Origin: Planococcus halotolerans
GTDB taxonomy: Bacteria; Bacillota; Bacilli; Bacillales_A; Planococcaceae
Assembly: GCF_003289955.1 (NCBI RefSeq)
Contig: NZ_QLZR01000003.1
Location: forward strand, 186,001-250,000
Reading direction: 5' to 3'
DNA: 64,000 bases
Each line of letters begins with the position of its first letter. Within the stretch, counting starts at the first letter, position 1. This document shows positions 16,767 through 24,834 of this stretch, piece by piece. The notes under the pieces were generated by a model. It searched no databases. It worked only from the letters and a program-made list of their open reading frames with translations, and was not told the DNA's origin. Position numbers and translations under genes: made by a program.

Positions 16767-17630
16767 ATGAAAATTTTAGTAACTGGAGCAACAGGGAAAT
16801 TAGGTTTGAAGGTCGCAGCGTCATTATTGGAATCAGTACCTGCAAGCGATCTGGCTGTAAGTGTTCGAAATCCGGTGAAAGCCGAAGAACTTCGTGCGAG
16901 TGGAGTAGAGGTCCGTCAAGGAGACTTTGACCGTCCGGAAACATTGGATAAAGCTTTTGCGGGAATTGACCGATTATTGATTATTTCTACAGATGGGGAC
17001 AATGAAACAAGAATTCAGCAACATAAGAATGCTGTCCAGGCAGCTGAGCGTGCAGGAATTGGATTTATTGCCTATACAAGTCTTGCAAATGCAACGGAAA
17101 GTAAAAACTCAATGGCACCGCCACATGTAGCGACAGAAGCAGCCATAGTTGAGACAGGAATACCATATTCATTCCTTCGCAACAATTGGTACCTGGAAAA
17201 TGAAATCGGAAGCATTCAAGGTGCCATGGCAGGAGCTCCGTGGGTAACTTCTGCTGGAGAAGGTAAAGTAGGATGGGCATTGCAACAGGACTATGCAGAT
17301 GCGGCTGCAGAGGTACTTGTTGGGGACGGTCACGAAAACACGATATACGAACTTTCGGGCCCTCTATTGACGCAAGAAGAACTGGCAGCTGCTGTTGGAA
17401 ATATTCTGGGCAAAGAAGTGCCTGTACAACAAGTCAGCGATGAAGAATATGCGGAAGTCATGAAAGGTTTGGGCCTGCCTGATTATGTGCTGCCAATAGT
17501 AGTGGGTATTCAACAAAGCATCAGAAACGGTTCGCTGGAAGTCAGCAACACCGATTTCGAGAAAGTTCTTGGTCGTCCGGTTACACCGATTAATGAAGCG
17601 TTAGAACAAATTATCAAGGCAAATTCATAA
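16767..17630 (+). CDS. NAD(P)-binding quinone oxidoreductase, QorB-like (atypical SDR)
   Basis: A 287-residue cytosolic protein of the NmrA-like/atypical short-chain dehydrogenase type. The N-terminal VTGATGKLGLKV (about 5-16) is the dinucleotide-binding glycine motif; DRLLIISTDGD, YTSLANA and FLRNNWYLEN match the QorB (YtfG) NADPH:quinone oxidoreductase group. No classical YxxxK is needed in this group. Start ATG is preceded by GGAGGGATATCGG. It sits close to other redox genes (FMN reductase, LLM oxidoreductase, HxlR regulator), but on its own transcript, with a terminator at 17674. Confidence 0.85.
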   Translation: MKILVTGATGKLGLKVAASLLESVPASDLAVSVRNPVKAEELRASGVEVRQGDFDRPETLDKAFAGIDRLLIISTDGDNETRIQQHKNAVQAAERAGIGFIAYTSLANATESKNSMAPPHVATEAAIVETGIPYSFLRNNWYLENEIGSIQGAMAGAPWVTSAGEGKVGWALQQDYADAAAEVLVGDGHENTIYELSGPLLTQEELAAAVGNILGKEVPVQQVSDEEYAEVMKGLGLPDYVLPIVVGIQQSIRNGSLEVSNTDFEKVLGRPVTPINEALEQIIKANS

Positions 17631-17673
17631 AGAAAATAATTAGCGATATAAGCAAAAACTAAATAGTTCAGTG

Positions 17674-17716
17674 AAGCGGATTGCTCCTGTATTGGGGGTA
17701 ACCCGCTATTTTTTTA
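17674..17716 (+). terminator. terminator of the QorB-like gene
   Basis: GCGG-TT-CTCC pairs with GGGG-TAA-CCGC around a short loop, followed by seven T. Confidence 0.75.
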
Positions 17717-17742
17717 TGTATTTGGCTGGATAGGTAAAAGAA

Positions 17743-17777
17743 GGGGAAGTTGCTGAAGACAGCGACTTCCCCTCCTT
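17743..17777 (-). terminator. terminator of the FMN reductase / LLM operon
   Basis: GGGGAAGTCGCTG and CAGCAACTTCCCC pair on the minus strand, followed by TTCTTTT. Confidence 0.75.
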
Positions 17778-17795
17778 ATCAATTTATAAGCATTC

Positions 17796-18362
17796 TCAAA
17801 AATCATACTCAGCTTCTTTTTCTTCACGGATCTTCGTAAATGTTTCCGTCAGCACCACCGTGTCTTCTGCGAGTCGCTCAATGCGAAGCAGCACGTCGTG
17901 ATTGATGATTTCTTTTTGGTAGAAATCTTCTTCCACGACGAAGACGAAAGTCTGGACCATTTGCGCTTTCATATATGCGAGTATTGGCTTCAACTGGGTG
18001 TCTGCGACCATATAATGTTTGGCAGAACCAGCTGTCACCAGCATGCTGACCACTTTATCGCGGAACGCATTGACCGGCAGCAAGTCAAAAATGTTTTTTA
18101 GCGCCGCCGGTATGGAAGCTTGGAAAATCGGTGTGCCGATGACGATGGCGTCAGCTTCCATCAAAGTTTTCGTCACATAGCCGGTATCACCTTCGTAATC
18201 GAGGTAATTGCGGCCGTCACTGAATTCCATTTTGTAATCGGCTAAATCAATCAACTCTGTTTCCACTTCAGGATATTTCTCCGAGAGTGATTTGATGGTT
18301 GCAGTCATAGCGATTCTTGTTTTTGAACCGATTTGGGAACCGGATAAGCCTACGATTTTCAT
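17796..18362 (-). CDS. NADPH-dependent FMN reductase
   Basis: A flavodoxin-fold protein of 188 residues: LSGSQIGSKTR (about 5-15) is the FMN-phosphate loop, and GTPIFQASIPAALKNIFDLLP (about 78-98) the second flavin-binding segment typical of the SsuE/NADPH-dependent FMN reductase family. It probably supplies reduced flavin to the LLM-class monooxygenase encoded just upstream (12-base gap, same transcript). ATG is preceded by AAGGAGG. Azo- or quinone-reductase activity is also possible in this family. Confidence 0.85.
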   Translation of the reverse strand: MKIVGLSGSQIGSKTRIAMTATIKSLSEKYPEVETELIDLADYKMEFSDGRNYLDYEGDTGYVTKTLMEADAIVIGTPIFQASIPAALKNIFDLLPVNAFRDKVVSMLVTAGSAKHYMVADTQLKPILAYMKAQMVQTFVFVVEEDFYQKEIINHDVLLRIERLAEDTVVLTETFTKIREEKEAEYDF

Positions 18363-18374
18363 TCCGCTTCCTCC

Positions 18375-19433
18375 TTATTTTTTGGCAGTGTATTTTTTGA
18401 TGGCCGGGATGATTTCCGTGCCGATCAATTCGAGGTTTCGCTTGAGCTTGTCCATCGGCATGCCGCCAAAGTCGATTTGGGCGATATAGCGCTGATGGCC
18501 GAATACTTCATGCTGATGCAGGATTTTCTCGATGATTTGCTGCGGGCTGCCGATGTTCATGATGTTATGCGGATCGACGCCTTGTGCGAATAGCTGTTTC
18601 GGGAAGCCGCCGCCGTTGGTGCGTTTCATGCCTTCATTGATATGCGGATACAGATCTTTTAACGCCTGTTGGGAATCTTCCGCAGCGTAGAAAAAGCCTG
18701 CCGTTGCGATCGGCAATTCATCCGGGTCGTGACCGCCTGCCCGAGCCGCATCGCGGTAGGCATCGACTGTCCGTTTAAAAGTTGAAGCGGCGCCGCCAAG
18801 ATGTGCCATGAACATCGGCACACCGGCATAACCGGCTTTCATCGCGCTGGCCGGAGTGCCGCCTACTGCGCGCCAAATCGGAAGAGAGCCGTTGACCGGA
18901 CGCGGAAGCACCTGTGCATTGCGCAGCGGTGCCCGGAACTCGCCACTCCAATTGACGACTTCGTTTTCATTGATCAGCCGAAGTAAATCAAATTTTTCTT
19001 CGAACAGCTCTTCGTAATTGCGGACGTTATAACCAAGCAAATCGAACAGTCCGATGCGCGAAGCGCGCCCCGCCACAATTTCCGCCCGGCCGCCTGAAAT
19101 CAAATCGAGTGTGGCAAAGTTTTCATAGACACGGACCGGATCGGACGTGCTGATGATGGTCGAAGAACTGGCGATCTTAATCTTTTTTGTTGCCTGTGCA
19201 ATGGCAGAAAGCACCACGGCATGGGCTTGTGTTGCGAAAAATTCCTGATGGCTTTCGCCGACACTGAAAAATTCGACGCCTGCCTGTTCCGCAAGTCCTG
19301 CATATTCGATAATGTCCTGAATCCGTTGCTGTGCAGAAATTCTTTCACCTGTAGCCGGGTCAGGCAAATGGTCGCCAAGTGTATAGATGCCGAACTCCAG
19401 ACCATTGTCAGGATTGATGCGATATTTTTCCAT
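18375..19433 (-). CDS. LLM-class flavin-dependent oxidoreductase
   Basis: A 352-residue TIM-barrel protein of the luciferase-like monooxygenase family. Visible motifs: VGESHQEF, KIKIASSSTIISTSDPVRVYENFATLDLISGGR (flavin-binding core, about 94-127) and AEIVAGRASRIGLF. Such enzymes use reduced FMN to oxidise organic substrates. The next gene encodes an FMN reductase, making a two-component monooxygenase plausible. It is transcribed divergently from the HxlR regulator at 19552, with only 118 bases between, so the regulator probably controls it. Substrate unknown. Confidence 0.88.
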   Translation of the reverse strand: MEKYRINPDNGLEFGIYTLGDHLPDPATGERISAQQRIQDIIEYAGLAEQAGVEFFSVGESHQEFFATQAHAVVLSAIAQATKKIKIASSSTIISTSDPVRVYENFATLDLISGGRAEIVAGRASRIGLFDLLGYNVRNYEELFEEKFDLLRLINENEVVNWSGEFRAPLRNAQVLPRPVNGSLPIWRAVGGTPASAMKAGYAGVPMFMAHLGGAASTFKRTVDAYRDAARAGGHDPDELPIATAGFFYAAEDSQQALKDLYPHINEGMKRTNGGGFPKQLFAQGVDPHNIMNIGSPQQIIEKILHQHEVFGHQRYIAQIDFGGMPMDKLKRNLELIGTEIIPAIKKYTAKK

Positions 19434-19517
19434 GAATAAATCCGCCCTTCTATTTCCAATATAAAGTCATTATAAGCGATAGGTGATTTTATTATAAGTA
19501 CGCACTCCAAAGTGCTA

Positions 19518-19537
19518 TAGTATACAAAAAGATACTA
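19518..19537. promoter_or_regulatory. candidate HxlR operator in the divergent promoter region
   Basis: TAGTAT and ATACTA form an inverted repeat with an 8-bp spacer, 15 bases before the HxlR start codon. A second small inverted repeat (GCACT-CCAA-AGTGC) sits at 19502-19515. Such symmetric sites near divergent promoters are typical of HxlR-type repressors. Confidence 0.5.
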
Positions 19538-19551
19538 AGGGAGATGCCATA

Positions 19552-19908
19552 ATGGAACGAAAACCGGATAATTGCCGCGTGGAAGATGCGCTCGGCATCC
19601 TTGTCGGAAAATGGAAGCCTGTGATTCTTCTATACCTGCTGCAGGAAGGCACTAAACGCTTCAGTGAGCTGAAACGCAATATGCCGGGCATCACGCAAAA
19701 GATGCTGACGAAGCAATTGCGCGAACTGGAAGATGAAGACATAATTGCTCGTGTTGTCTATCCGCAGGTCCCGCCAAAAGTGGAATATTCCATGACGGAA
19801 TATGGCCGCAGCCTTGAACCGATTCTTGAAGCCATGCACGAATGGGGTGCCAAACATACCGAGCATAAAATGGAGAAGCAGCAAAACCAGCTGAAAAGTT
19901 CTTCTTGA
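19552..19908 (+). CDS. HxlR-family winged-helix regulator (possible thiol sensor)
   Basis: A 118-residue protein of the HxlR/DUF24 family. After the N-terminal Cys8 ([20 protein letters not shown]), it has the winged helix: [24 protein letters not shown] (about 43-66) and the wing [13 protein letters not shown]. The single conserved cysteine near residue 8 is the redox switch of B. subtilis YodB, CatR and HypR, which respond to quinones, aldehydes and hypochlorite. The gene faces the LLM/FMN-reductase operon and precedes a quinone-reductase-like gene. Target and inducer are inferred. Start ATG follows AGGGAG. Confidence 0.88.
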   Translation: MERKPDNCRVEDALGILVGKWKPVILLYLLQEGTKRFSELKRNMPGITQKMLTKQLRELEDEDIIARVVYPQVPPKVEYSMTEYGRSLEPILEAMHEWGAKHTEHKMEKQQNQLKSSS

Positions 19909-19911
19909 GTA

Positions 19912-19949
19912 AACCGGGTCTCTCTGATTATAGGAGAGGCCCGGTTTTA
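19912..19949 (+). terminator. terminator of the HxlR gene
   Basis: AACCGGGTCTCTC pairs with GAGAGGCCCGGTT around a loop of about eight bases, followed by TTATT. Confidence 0.82.
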
Positions 19950-20054
19950 TTGCGTTCATCGGAATTCAATATTTTGTAAGGCTTAAATCCGATGTGTAAA
20001 ATGAAGGGCATATGGTTATACCTAAAAGAGAAACTGAAGGAGAGGCGATGCAGC

Positions 20055-21089
20055 ATGAATTTAGAAACGATGAAGACATTTGGTTTTTACAAGCCGGGAT
20101 CAAAGGAAGAAGCGATGGATTTTCAGAAAGTGGAAGAGGAAAAACCGACAGCGACGGGACGTGATTTGCTTGTTGAAGTAAAAGCGATTTCGGTGAACCC
20201 GACAGATCTTCGCACGCGCGACGGCAAAAAGGACGATGACGAGTCGCTGACTGTTGTCGGCCGGGATGTGGCTGGCGTGGTTGTTGCGACTGGTGATGAC
20301 TGTTCTTATTTTAATGTCGGTGATGAAGTGTTTTACGCGGGCACCAATAATCGGCCAGGCGGGCAAAGCGAATTTCATCTGGTGGATGAGCGCATTGTCG
20401 GCCGCAAGCCGGCGAGTCTTGATTTCGCGCAGGCAGCGGCATTGCCGTTGACCAGCATCACTACCTATGAAGCGCTGTTTGAACGGCTGGGCGTTTCCAA
20501 AGACGCAGCAGATAATAAAGGAAGGCATATCCTGATCATCGGAGCGGCAGGCGGCGTGGGCTCGATTGCGGTGCAGATTGCAAAACTCGCCGGCTTGACG
20601 GTAATCGGTACAGCTTCCCGCACCGAGACGGTCGAGTGGGCAAAAGATCACGGCGCCGACCATACCATAAATCATCACGAGGAATTCGGACCGCAGCTGG
20701 AGAACCTTGGCATCAATGGTGTGGATTATATTTTCTGCCTGAACAGCCCCGACGAGCACATGGCCGGAATGGCGAAAGCGATTCTGCCACAAGGGAAAAT
20801 CTGCTCAATCCTGCCGGCATTCAAGCCGCTCGATCTCGCGCTGTTCGGCAAAAGTGTCACGTTCGTCTACGAACTCATGTACACGCGCTCCGTTTTCCAA
20901 ACGGCCGACATGGACCACCAGCACATGATGCTGAACGAACTGGCGGACTGGGTGGATGACAATAAAATCCGTACGACAATGACGCAGCATTTCTCACCGA
21001 TTTCAGTGGATAATCTGAAAGATGCTTATACGAATTTGCTGACTGGCAAGACGATCGGCAAGATCGTGCTGGAAGGTCCGTTCGAGTGA
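20055..21089 (+). CDS. zinc-type alcohol dehydrogenase-like NADPH:quinone reductase
   Basis: A 344-residue medium-chain dehydrogenase/reductase of the zinc-binding-dehydrogenase-like quinone reductase group. GRDVAGVVVATG (about 70-81), AAALPLTSITTYEALF, and the NADPH-binding IIGAAGGVGSIAVQIAKLAG (about 155-174) are visible; no structural zinc cysteines are present. Such enzymes reduce quinones or alpha,beta-unsaturated carbonyls. Start at 20055 is preferred (AAGGAGAGG about 9 bases before it) over the longer frame from 19992. It follows the HxlR regulator, but a terminator separates them. Confidence 0.88.
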   Translation: MNLETMKTFGFYKPGSKEEAMDFQKVEEEKPTATGRDLLVEVKAISVNPTDLRTRDGKKDDDESLTVVGRDVAGVVVATGDDCSYFNVGDEVFYAGTNNRPGGQSEFHLVDERIVGRKPASLDFAQAAALPLTSITTYEALFERLGVSKDAADNKGRHILIIGAAGGVGSIAVQIAKLAGLTVIGTASRTETVEWAKDHGADHTINHHEEFGPQLENLGINGVDYIFCLNSPDEHMAGMAKAILPQGKICSILPAFKPLDLALFGKSVTFVYELMYTRSVFQTADMDHQHMMLNELADWVDDNKIRTTMTQHFSPISVDNLKDAYTNLLTGKTIGKIVLEGPFE

Positions 21090-21100
21090 AAATAAATAAA

Positions 21101-21141
21101 GTGTCGACTTCTCTTTTTGATGGAGGGGTCGGCGTTTTTTT
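21101..21141 (+). terminator. terminator of the quinone reductase gene
   Basis: GTGTCGACTTCTC pairs, with wobble pairs, with GGAGGGGTCGGCG; seven T follow. Confidence 0.7.
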
Positions 21142-21185
21142 CATTTCATTGATCATTTAGAGTCAAGATCAAAAGAAAAATGGAT

Positions 21186-21205
21186 GCTTTTCGCAGGAGA
21201 AAAGC
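21186..21205. repeat. dispersed 20-bp palindrome, copy 1 (imperfect)
   Basis: GCTTTTCGCAGGAGAAAAGC: left arm perfect, one mismatch in the right arm compared with the other copies (24135, 30751, 30883, 63305). Preceded by GGAT, as in most copies. It lies about 110 bp before a phased array. Confidence 0.7.
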
Positions 21206-21314
21206 GAAAGTACAAGGGATAGCAGTTAATGTCTATCCGGAAATGGAGAGTGGGCATCGGGTTTATTTGGAATAATTGCCAATATATTTAGGGGTTAATC
21301 GAGAAATTGAAACA

Positions 21315-21427
21315 GAAAGTATTTCATTGGAATTGGAAAGTATTATGGGTGATTTGGAAAGTATTATGGGTGATTTGGAAAGTATGTAGGGTCAAATAGA
21401 AAGTATTTGAGGCTAAACAGAAAGTAT
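21315..21427. repeat. phased intergenic array, six units, period 21 bp (GAAAGTAT core)
   Basis: GAAAGTAT starts at 21315, 21336, 21357, 21378, 21399 and 21420, exactly 21 bp apart. Two neighbouring units are identical, the others vary in the 12-13 bp between cores. The array lies in the 720-bp gap between the quinone reductase and cstA genes, in front of a second array of the same period. Confidence 0.9.
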
Positions 21428-21520
21428 AGCCATATACTGGGAATTAAAATTCTTTTAAACAGGTCATACAGCCAGGATTCGTGCTTTGGAGACTCCATTT
21501 TGACGTCCAGAAATCGTAAG

Positions 21521-21610
21521 GGACAGTATTTCGGCTGCAATGGACAGTATTTGGTTCGTAACGGACAGTAACGGCATCCTAATGGACAGTAAATCCATAA
21601 AATTGGAAAT
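21521..21610. repeat. phased intergenic array, four to five units, period 21 bp (GGACAGTA core)
   Basis: GGACAGTA starts at 21521, 21542, 21563 and 21584; a degenerate fifth unit, GGAAAT, is in register at 21605. The core differs by one base from the GGAAAGTA seen in the array about 100 bp upstream. The remaining sequence up to the cstA promoter region is AT-rich. Confidence 0.88.
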
Positions 21611-21777
21611 TGACATCCCTAAATCTATATCCAAAAGTTTTAGCTCAAAGCGACAAAAAAACAAATTGACTTTATAAAATTATTGTAATATTCTTTAGAA
21701 CAGTATAAAAATAGTGTTTATTCCTTTATGCACGGGGAGTTGGAGTAAAAAGGATTAGTAGCTAATTTGTTTACTGC

Positions 21778-21791
21778 TGTAAGCGATTTCA
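21778..21791 (+). promoter_or_regulatory. catabolite-responsive element (cre) of cstA
   Basis: TGTAAGCGATTTCA matches every position of the CcpA cre consensus TGWAANCGNTNWCA. It ends 18 bases before the start codon, so CcpA bound here should block transcription or early elongation when preferred sugars are present. Confidence 0.75.
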
Positions 21792-21809
21792 AATAAGAGG
21801 AGAGAAAGA

Positions 21810-23240
21810 ATGATTACATTTATCGTTTCAATTGCGTTGCTTGTGGCAGCTTATTTTACATATGGAAAGTATATCGAAAAACTTTTCGGACCGATGGCGA
21901 GTCGAAAAACGCCTGCTTATGCCAATCAGGACGGCATTGATTTTGTACCAATGAACAAACATAAAAACTCGTTGATTCAATTGCTGAATATTGCAGGGAC
22001 CGGCCCGATTTTCGGTCCGATTATGGGAGCTCTTTACGGGCCAGTCGCATTTCTATGGATCGTCATCGGCTGTATTTTTGCAGGGGCGGTGCACGATTAC
22101 CTGACGGGCATGATTTCCATCCGCAATAAGGGAGCACATATTCCGGAGCTTGCCGGTAAATTCCTTGGCGCGGCGTCCAAACACCTCGTCAACTTTTTCG
22201 CATTATTGCTGCTGTTGCTTGTTGGAACCGTGTTCGTGACAACACCAGCGTCATTGCTTTCTATTCTATTGGATGGAAAAGTGGCTGTGGGAATTTTGAT
22301 TGGCTTTATTTTCGTCTATTATTTCCTTTCGACAATTCTGCCGATCGATAAAATCATCGGCCGGCTGTACCCTTATTTTGGTGCCGTGCTTTTGATCGGG
22401 ACATTCGGTGTCGGCATTGCGCTGATGTTTTCCGAGTACAAAATCCCGGAACTTCGATTGGAGAATCTGCATCCGAATAATTTGCCGATTTTCCCGATTT
22501 TATTCTTCACGATTACCTGTGGAGCTTTATCCGGCTTCCATGCGACGCAGTCGCCGATTATTTCGCGGACAACGCAAAATGAGTCGCAGGGGCGTTACAT
22601 TTTCTACGGTATGATGATTGCGGAAGGGATCATTGCGATGATCTGGGCTGCAGCCGCAATGAGCATTTTCGACGGACAGACTTTATCCAGCATCATCAGT
22701 TCAGGGACTCCTTCAGCTGTTGTCAATGAAGTCTCCATGACGCTGCTGGGTGCAGTCGGCGGTACGATAGCTGTTCTAGGTGCTATTGTCTTGCCAATCA
22801 CTTCAGGCGACACGGCGTTCCGCGCTGCGCGTTCGATCATTGCTGATTACATTAAAGTGGACCAGCAGAAAGTGATGAAACGCCTGATGATTGCAGTTCC
22901 GTTATTTGCAGTTTCATTGTTATTGACTCAAATTGATTTCGCCTTGCTGTGGCGTTATTTCTCCTGGGCAAACCAGGCGACAGCGGGGATTGCTTTATGG
23001 ATTGCGACGATGTACTTGTATATCCAAGGCAAGAATTACCTGGTGTCATTGGCACCGGCAATTTTTATCACCTATATGGTATTTGTCTATATCCTCAATC
23101 AAAAAATCGGTTTCAATCTTGACCTCAATCTGTCGTTTATCATTGGTATAGTCTTAACCATCATCATTGTGGGACTGTTCTTCGCGAAAGCACGGAAAAA
23201 TCGTGCCGACGACGTGGAGACAGTTGTTGCGGTGGACTGA
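21810..23240 (+). CDS. cstA: CstA-family transporter (carbon starvation protein A)
   Basis: A 476-residue integral membrane protein with about 13 hydrophobic segments. The N-terminal half is diagnostic: DGIDFVPMNKHKNSLIQLLNIAGTGPIFGPIMGALYGP, here spanning about residues 47-84, and AGAVHDYLTGMISIRNKG. CstA relatives import pyruvate or peptides under carbon starvation. The protein is shorter than E. coli CstA (about 700 residues), matching the short Firmicute type. A perfect cre lies just before it, consistent with catabolite control. Start ATG is preceded by AGAGGAGAG. Substrate not determinable from sequence. Confidence 0.88.
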   Translation: MITFIVSIALLVAAYFTYGKYIEKLFGPMASRKTPAYANQDGIDFVPMNKHKNSLIQLLNIAGTGPIFGPIMGALYGPVAFLWIVIGCIFAGAVHDYLTGMISIRNKGAHIPELAGKFLGAASKHLVNFFALLLLLLVGTVFVTTPASLLSILLDGKVAVGILIGFIFVYYFLSTILPIDKIIGRLYPYFGAVLLIGTFGVGIALMFSEYKIPELRLENLHPNNLPIFPILFFTITCGALSGFHATQSPIISRTTQNESQGRYIFYGMMIAEGIIAMIWAAAAMSIFDGQTLSSIISSGTPSAVVNEVSMTLLGAVGGTIAVLGAIVLPITSGDTAFRAARSIIADYIKVDQQKVMKRLMIAVPLFAVSLLLTQIDFALLWRYFSWANQATAGIALWIATMYLYIQGKNYLVSLAPAIFITYMVFVYILNQKIGFNLDLNLSFIIGIVLTIIIVGLFFAKARKNRADDVETVVAVD

Positions 23241-23261
23241 CCTGAGAATAAATTATCATAC

Positions 23262-23311
23262 TGCCACACCGGATGCTTCGGCGTTACGGTGTGGCTTTTC
23301 TGTTTTTTTCT
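23262..23311 (+). terminator. terminator of cstA
   Basis: GCCACACCG and CGGTGTGGC form a 9-bp stem with a 15-base loop, then TTTTCTGTTTTTTT. Confidence 0.88.
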
Positions 23312-23456
23312 TGAGGATATTTATAAAAATCCTCTTATATAACCACTCGTTTTTATTCATTTATAATTTATTAAACGGAAAAGGATGTTTCCTGGATATG
23401 TGGAATAGGTAAGTATAAGGAAGGCAGCTTTATTTGATGACAGAAGGAGGAATTTC

Positions 23457-23930
23457 ATGAACGGGCAATTTTTCAAAAATAGTCTGCACGGAGAAGGAGC
23501 CAATTTTGATACAGCGAAGGTTTTTGATGGGATGGACTGGGAACTGGCGGGAGACAAATCGGGTGATTTCCCGCATTCGGTGTGGGAATTATTGTTCCAT
23601 ATGAATTATTGGCAAGATTTCATGCTCGATTTGTTAAACGGCCTAACGCCGAAAAGCCAGAATCCCGACGAGGAATCCTGGCCTCATACGCCGTCGCCGG
23701 AAAGCGAAGATGAGTGGGATTCGGCGATTGCGTACTTCCTGAAAGGATTGGAAGAAGCCGAGCAGGAATCCACGAAAGATTTATTGGAGAAAGTGGTTGC
23801 CGGACGGGATGACACCCGGGGCGACTGTCTGCAGACAATCGTTCTGCACAATACGTATCATGCCGGGCAGGTGGTTTTTGCCCGGAAAATTAAAGGGCAT
23901 TGGCCGCCGCCAGCTAATGGTGAAAGCTGA
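23457..23930 (+). CDS. DinB-superfamily protein
   Basis: A 157-residue four-helix-bundle protein of the DinB/YfiT type. The three metal-binding histidines fit His48 (ELLFHMNYW), His131 and His135 (LHNTYHAGQ). Members are thiol-dependent or metal-dependent hydrolases or transferases, mostly uncharacterised. The start is ATG behind AGAAGGAGGA, a near-perfect site. It is monocistronic. Catalytic activity cannot be specified. Confidence 0.85.
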   Translation: MNGQFFKNSLHGEGANFDTAKVFDGMDWELAGDKSGDFPHSVWELLFHMNYWQDFMLDLLNGLTPKSQNPDEESWPHTPSPESEDEWDSAIAYFLKGLEEAEQESTKDLLEKVVAGRDDTRGDCLQTIVLHNTYHAGQVVFARKIKGHWPPPANGES

Positions 23931-23972
23931 ATTGCTGGCTTTGCAGGTTGAAAAGAAATAAATAGAATACAT

Positions 23973-24031
23973 TCATCAAACTGCTTGTGCTCTCAATTAT
24001 TTTGGGGGGGCGGGCAGCTTTTTTGTTTTTT
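23973..24031 (+). terminator. terminator after the DinB gene
   Basis: CTGCTTGTGCTCTC pairs, largely through G-U wobble, with a G-rich arm ending GCGGGCAG, followed by CTTTTTTGTTTTTTTT. The stem is weak but the T-run is strong. Confidence 0.55.
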
Positions 24032-24053
24032 TTACTGATTTTGAGGCTGGCGC

Positions 24054-24082
24054 GGATAAACACCATCCAGCCGAGGATAACC
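24054..24082. repeat. possible two-unit remnant of a 21-bp phased array
   Basis: GGATAA occurs at 24054 and 24075, 21 bp apart, in the contexts CGCGGATAAA and CGAGGATAAC, which resemble the ATCGACGATAAA core of other arrays. A palindrome copy follows at 24135. Only two units, so chance is possible. Confidence 0.4.
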
Positions 24083-24134
24083 TAACTTCCCACTACTTTT
24101 CCCCGGAAATAAAGAACAAAAAACAAAAAAGGAC

Positions 24135-24154
24135 GCTTTTCGCTGGCGAAAAGC
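24135..24154. repeat. dispersed 20-bp palindrome, copy 2
   Basis: GCTTTTCGCTGGCGAAAAGC: perfect 9-bp arms around TG. Followed by CCCTT, as in the copy at 30883. Confidence 0.8.
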
Positions 24155-24233
24155 CCCTTCTAAAGATCAGACGCGATATATTAGCTCTTAACTAAGAAGA
24201 AAAGAGGGCAAGCATGACTACTTTCATTTAACG

Positions 24234-24650
24234 TCAATCGATGATAACGTCTTTGCCTTGTTCGCGCAGCGACTTCAGCGAGCTGAGCATGTGATCGATC
24301 TCTTCATCGCTATGCCGTTCCCAGTTTCCGAGTTCGGCAATTATTTTCAGCGGTGATTTCGACCGGTAGGAGCGGGTCGGATTGCCTGGGAAACGTTTGT
24401 CGGTCAGGTTTGGATCGTTCTCGAATTCGCCTTGCGGCTCGACGATATAGATTCTTTCCTGGGCATTGCCCGCTGCCAGTTCAGCTCCCCATTTAGCAGC
24501 TTCCAATGTTGCAGTGAAATAGATGTAATTTGATTTTTTGTCCTGATAATTGGAGCGGTTTTGCGCTTCGAGCAGGTCGCCGAGATTCAACTGTACTTTC
24601 GTTCCATGAAAGAAAGGGCCGAGGTCGAGAACTTCTTTTTGTTCATTCAT
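24234..24650 (-). CDS. arr: rifampin ADP-ribosyltransferase (Arr family)
   Basis: A 138-residue cytosolic enzyme that transfers ADP-ribose from NAD to rifampin and so inactivates it. The N-terminal FFHGTK (His15), the NYIYFTATLEAAKWGAELA segment, VEPQGEFENDPNLTDKRFPGNP (about 70-90, with the likely catalytic Asp84) and TRSYRS are all characteristic, and the length equals the family's. Start ATG follows GGAGGCAGACCAAT. The gene is monocistronic, and no mobile element or integron surrounds it, so it looks chromosomal. Activity on rifampin is inferred from close family similarity. Confidence 0.9.
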   Translation of the reverse strand: MNEQKEVLDLGPFFHGTKVQLNLGDLLEAQNRSNYQDKKSNYIYFTATLEAAKWGAELAAGNAQERIYIVEPQGEFENDPNLTDKRFPGNPTRSYRSKSPLKIIAELGNWERHSDEEIDHMLSSLKSLREQGKDVIID

Positions 24651-24782
24651 ATTGGTCTGCCTCCTGTTTGATTCGCTTGGTATGTAGCAGTATAGGACAG
24701 GTATTTGCAGAAAAGTAGTCTGTTAATAATTTTTTATTGGGTGTATAATAAAGGTATAGAGAACGATAACGAATAAATTATA

Positions 24783-24834
24783 AACCTTTCTGAATGAACC
24801 GTTCACCGGCCATTTCAGAAGGGTTTTTTCATTT
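24783..24834 (+). terminator. terminator-like hairpin in the leader of the alpha/beta hydrolase gene
   Basis: AACC-TTCTGAA and TTCAGAA-GGTT form a stem with TTTTTTC behind it. It lies 50 bases before the hydrolase start codon and downstream of a TATAAT at about 24746, so it may act as an attenuator or end a short leader RNA. Confidence 0.55.

Noticed and set aside
24234-24650. Integron or transposon carrying arr
   Set aside because: No integrase, transposase, attC-like site or terminal repeat nearby; the flanking palindrome is a genome-wide repeat, not an attC.
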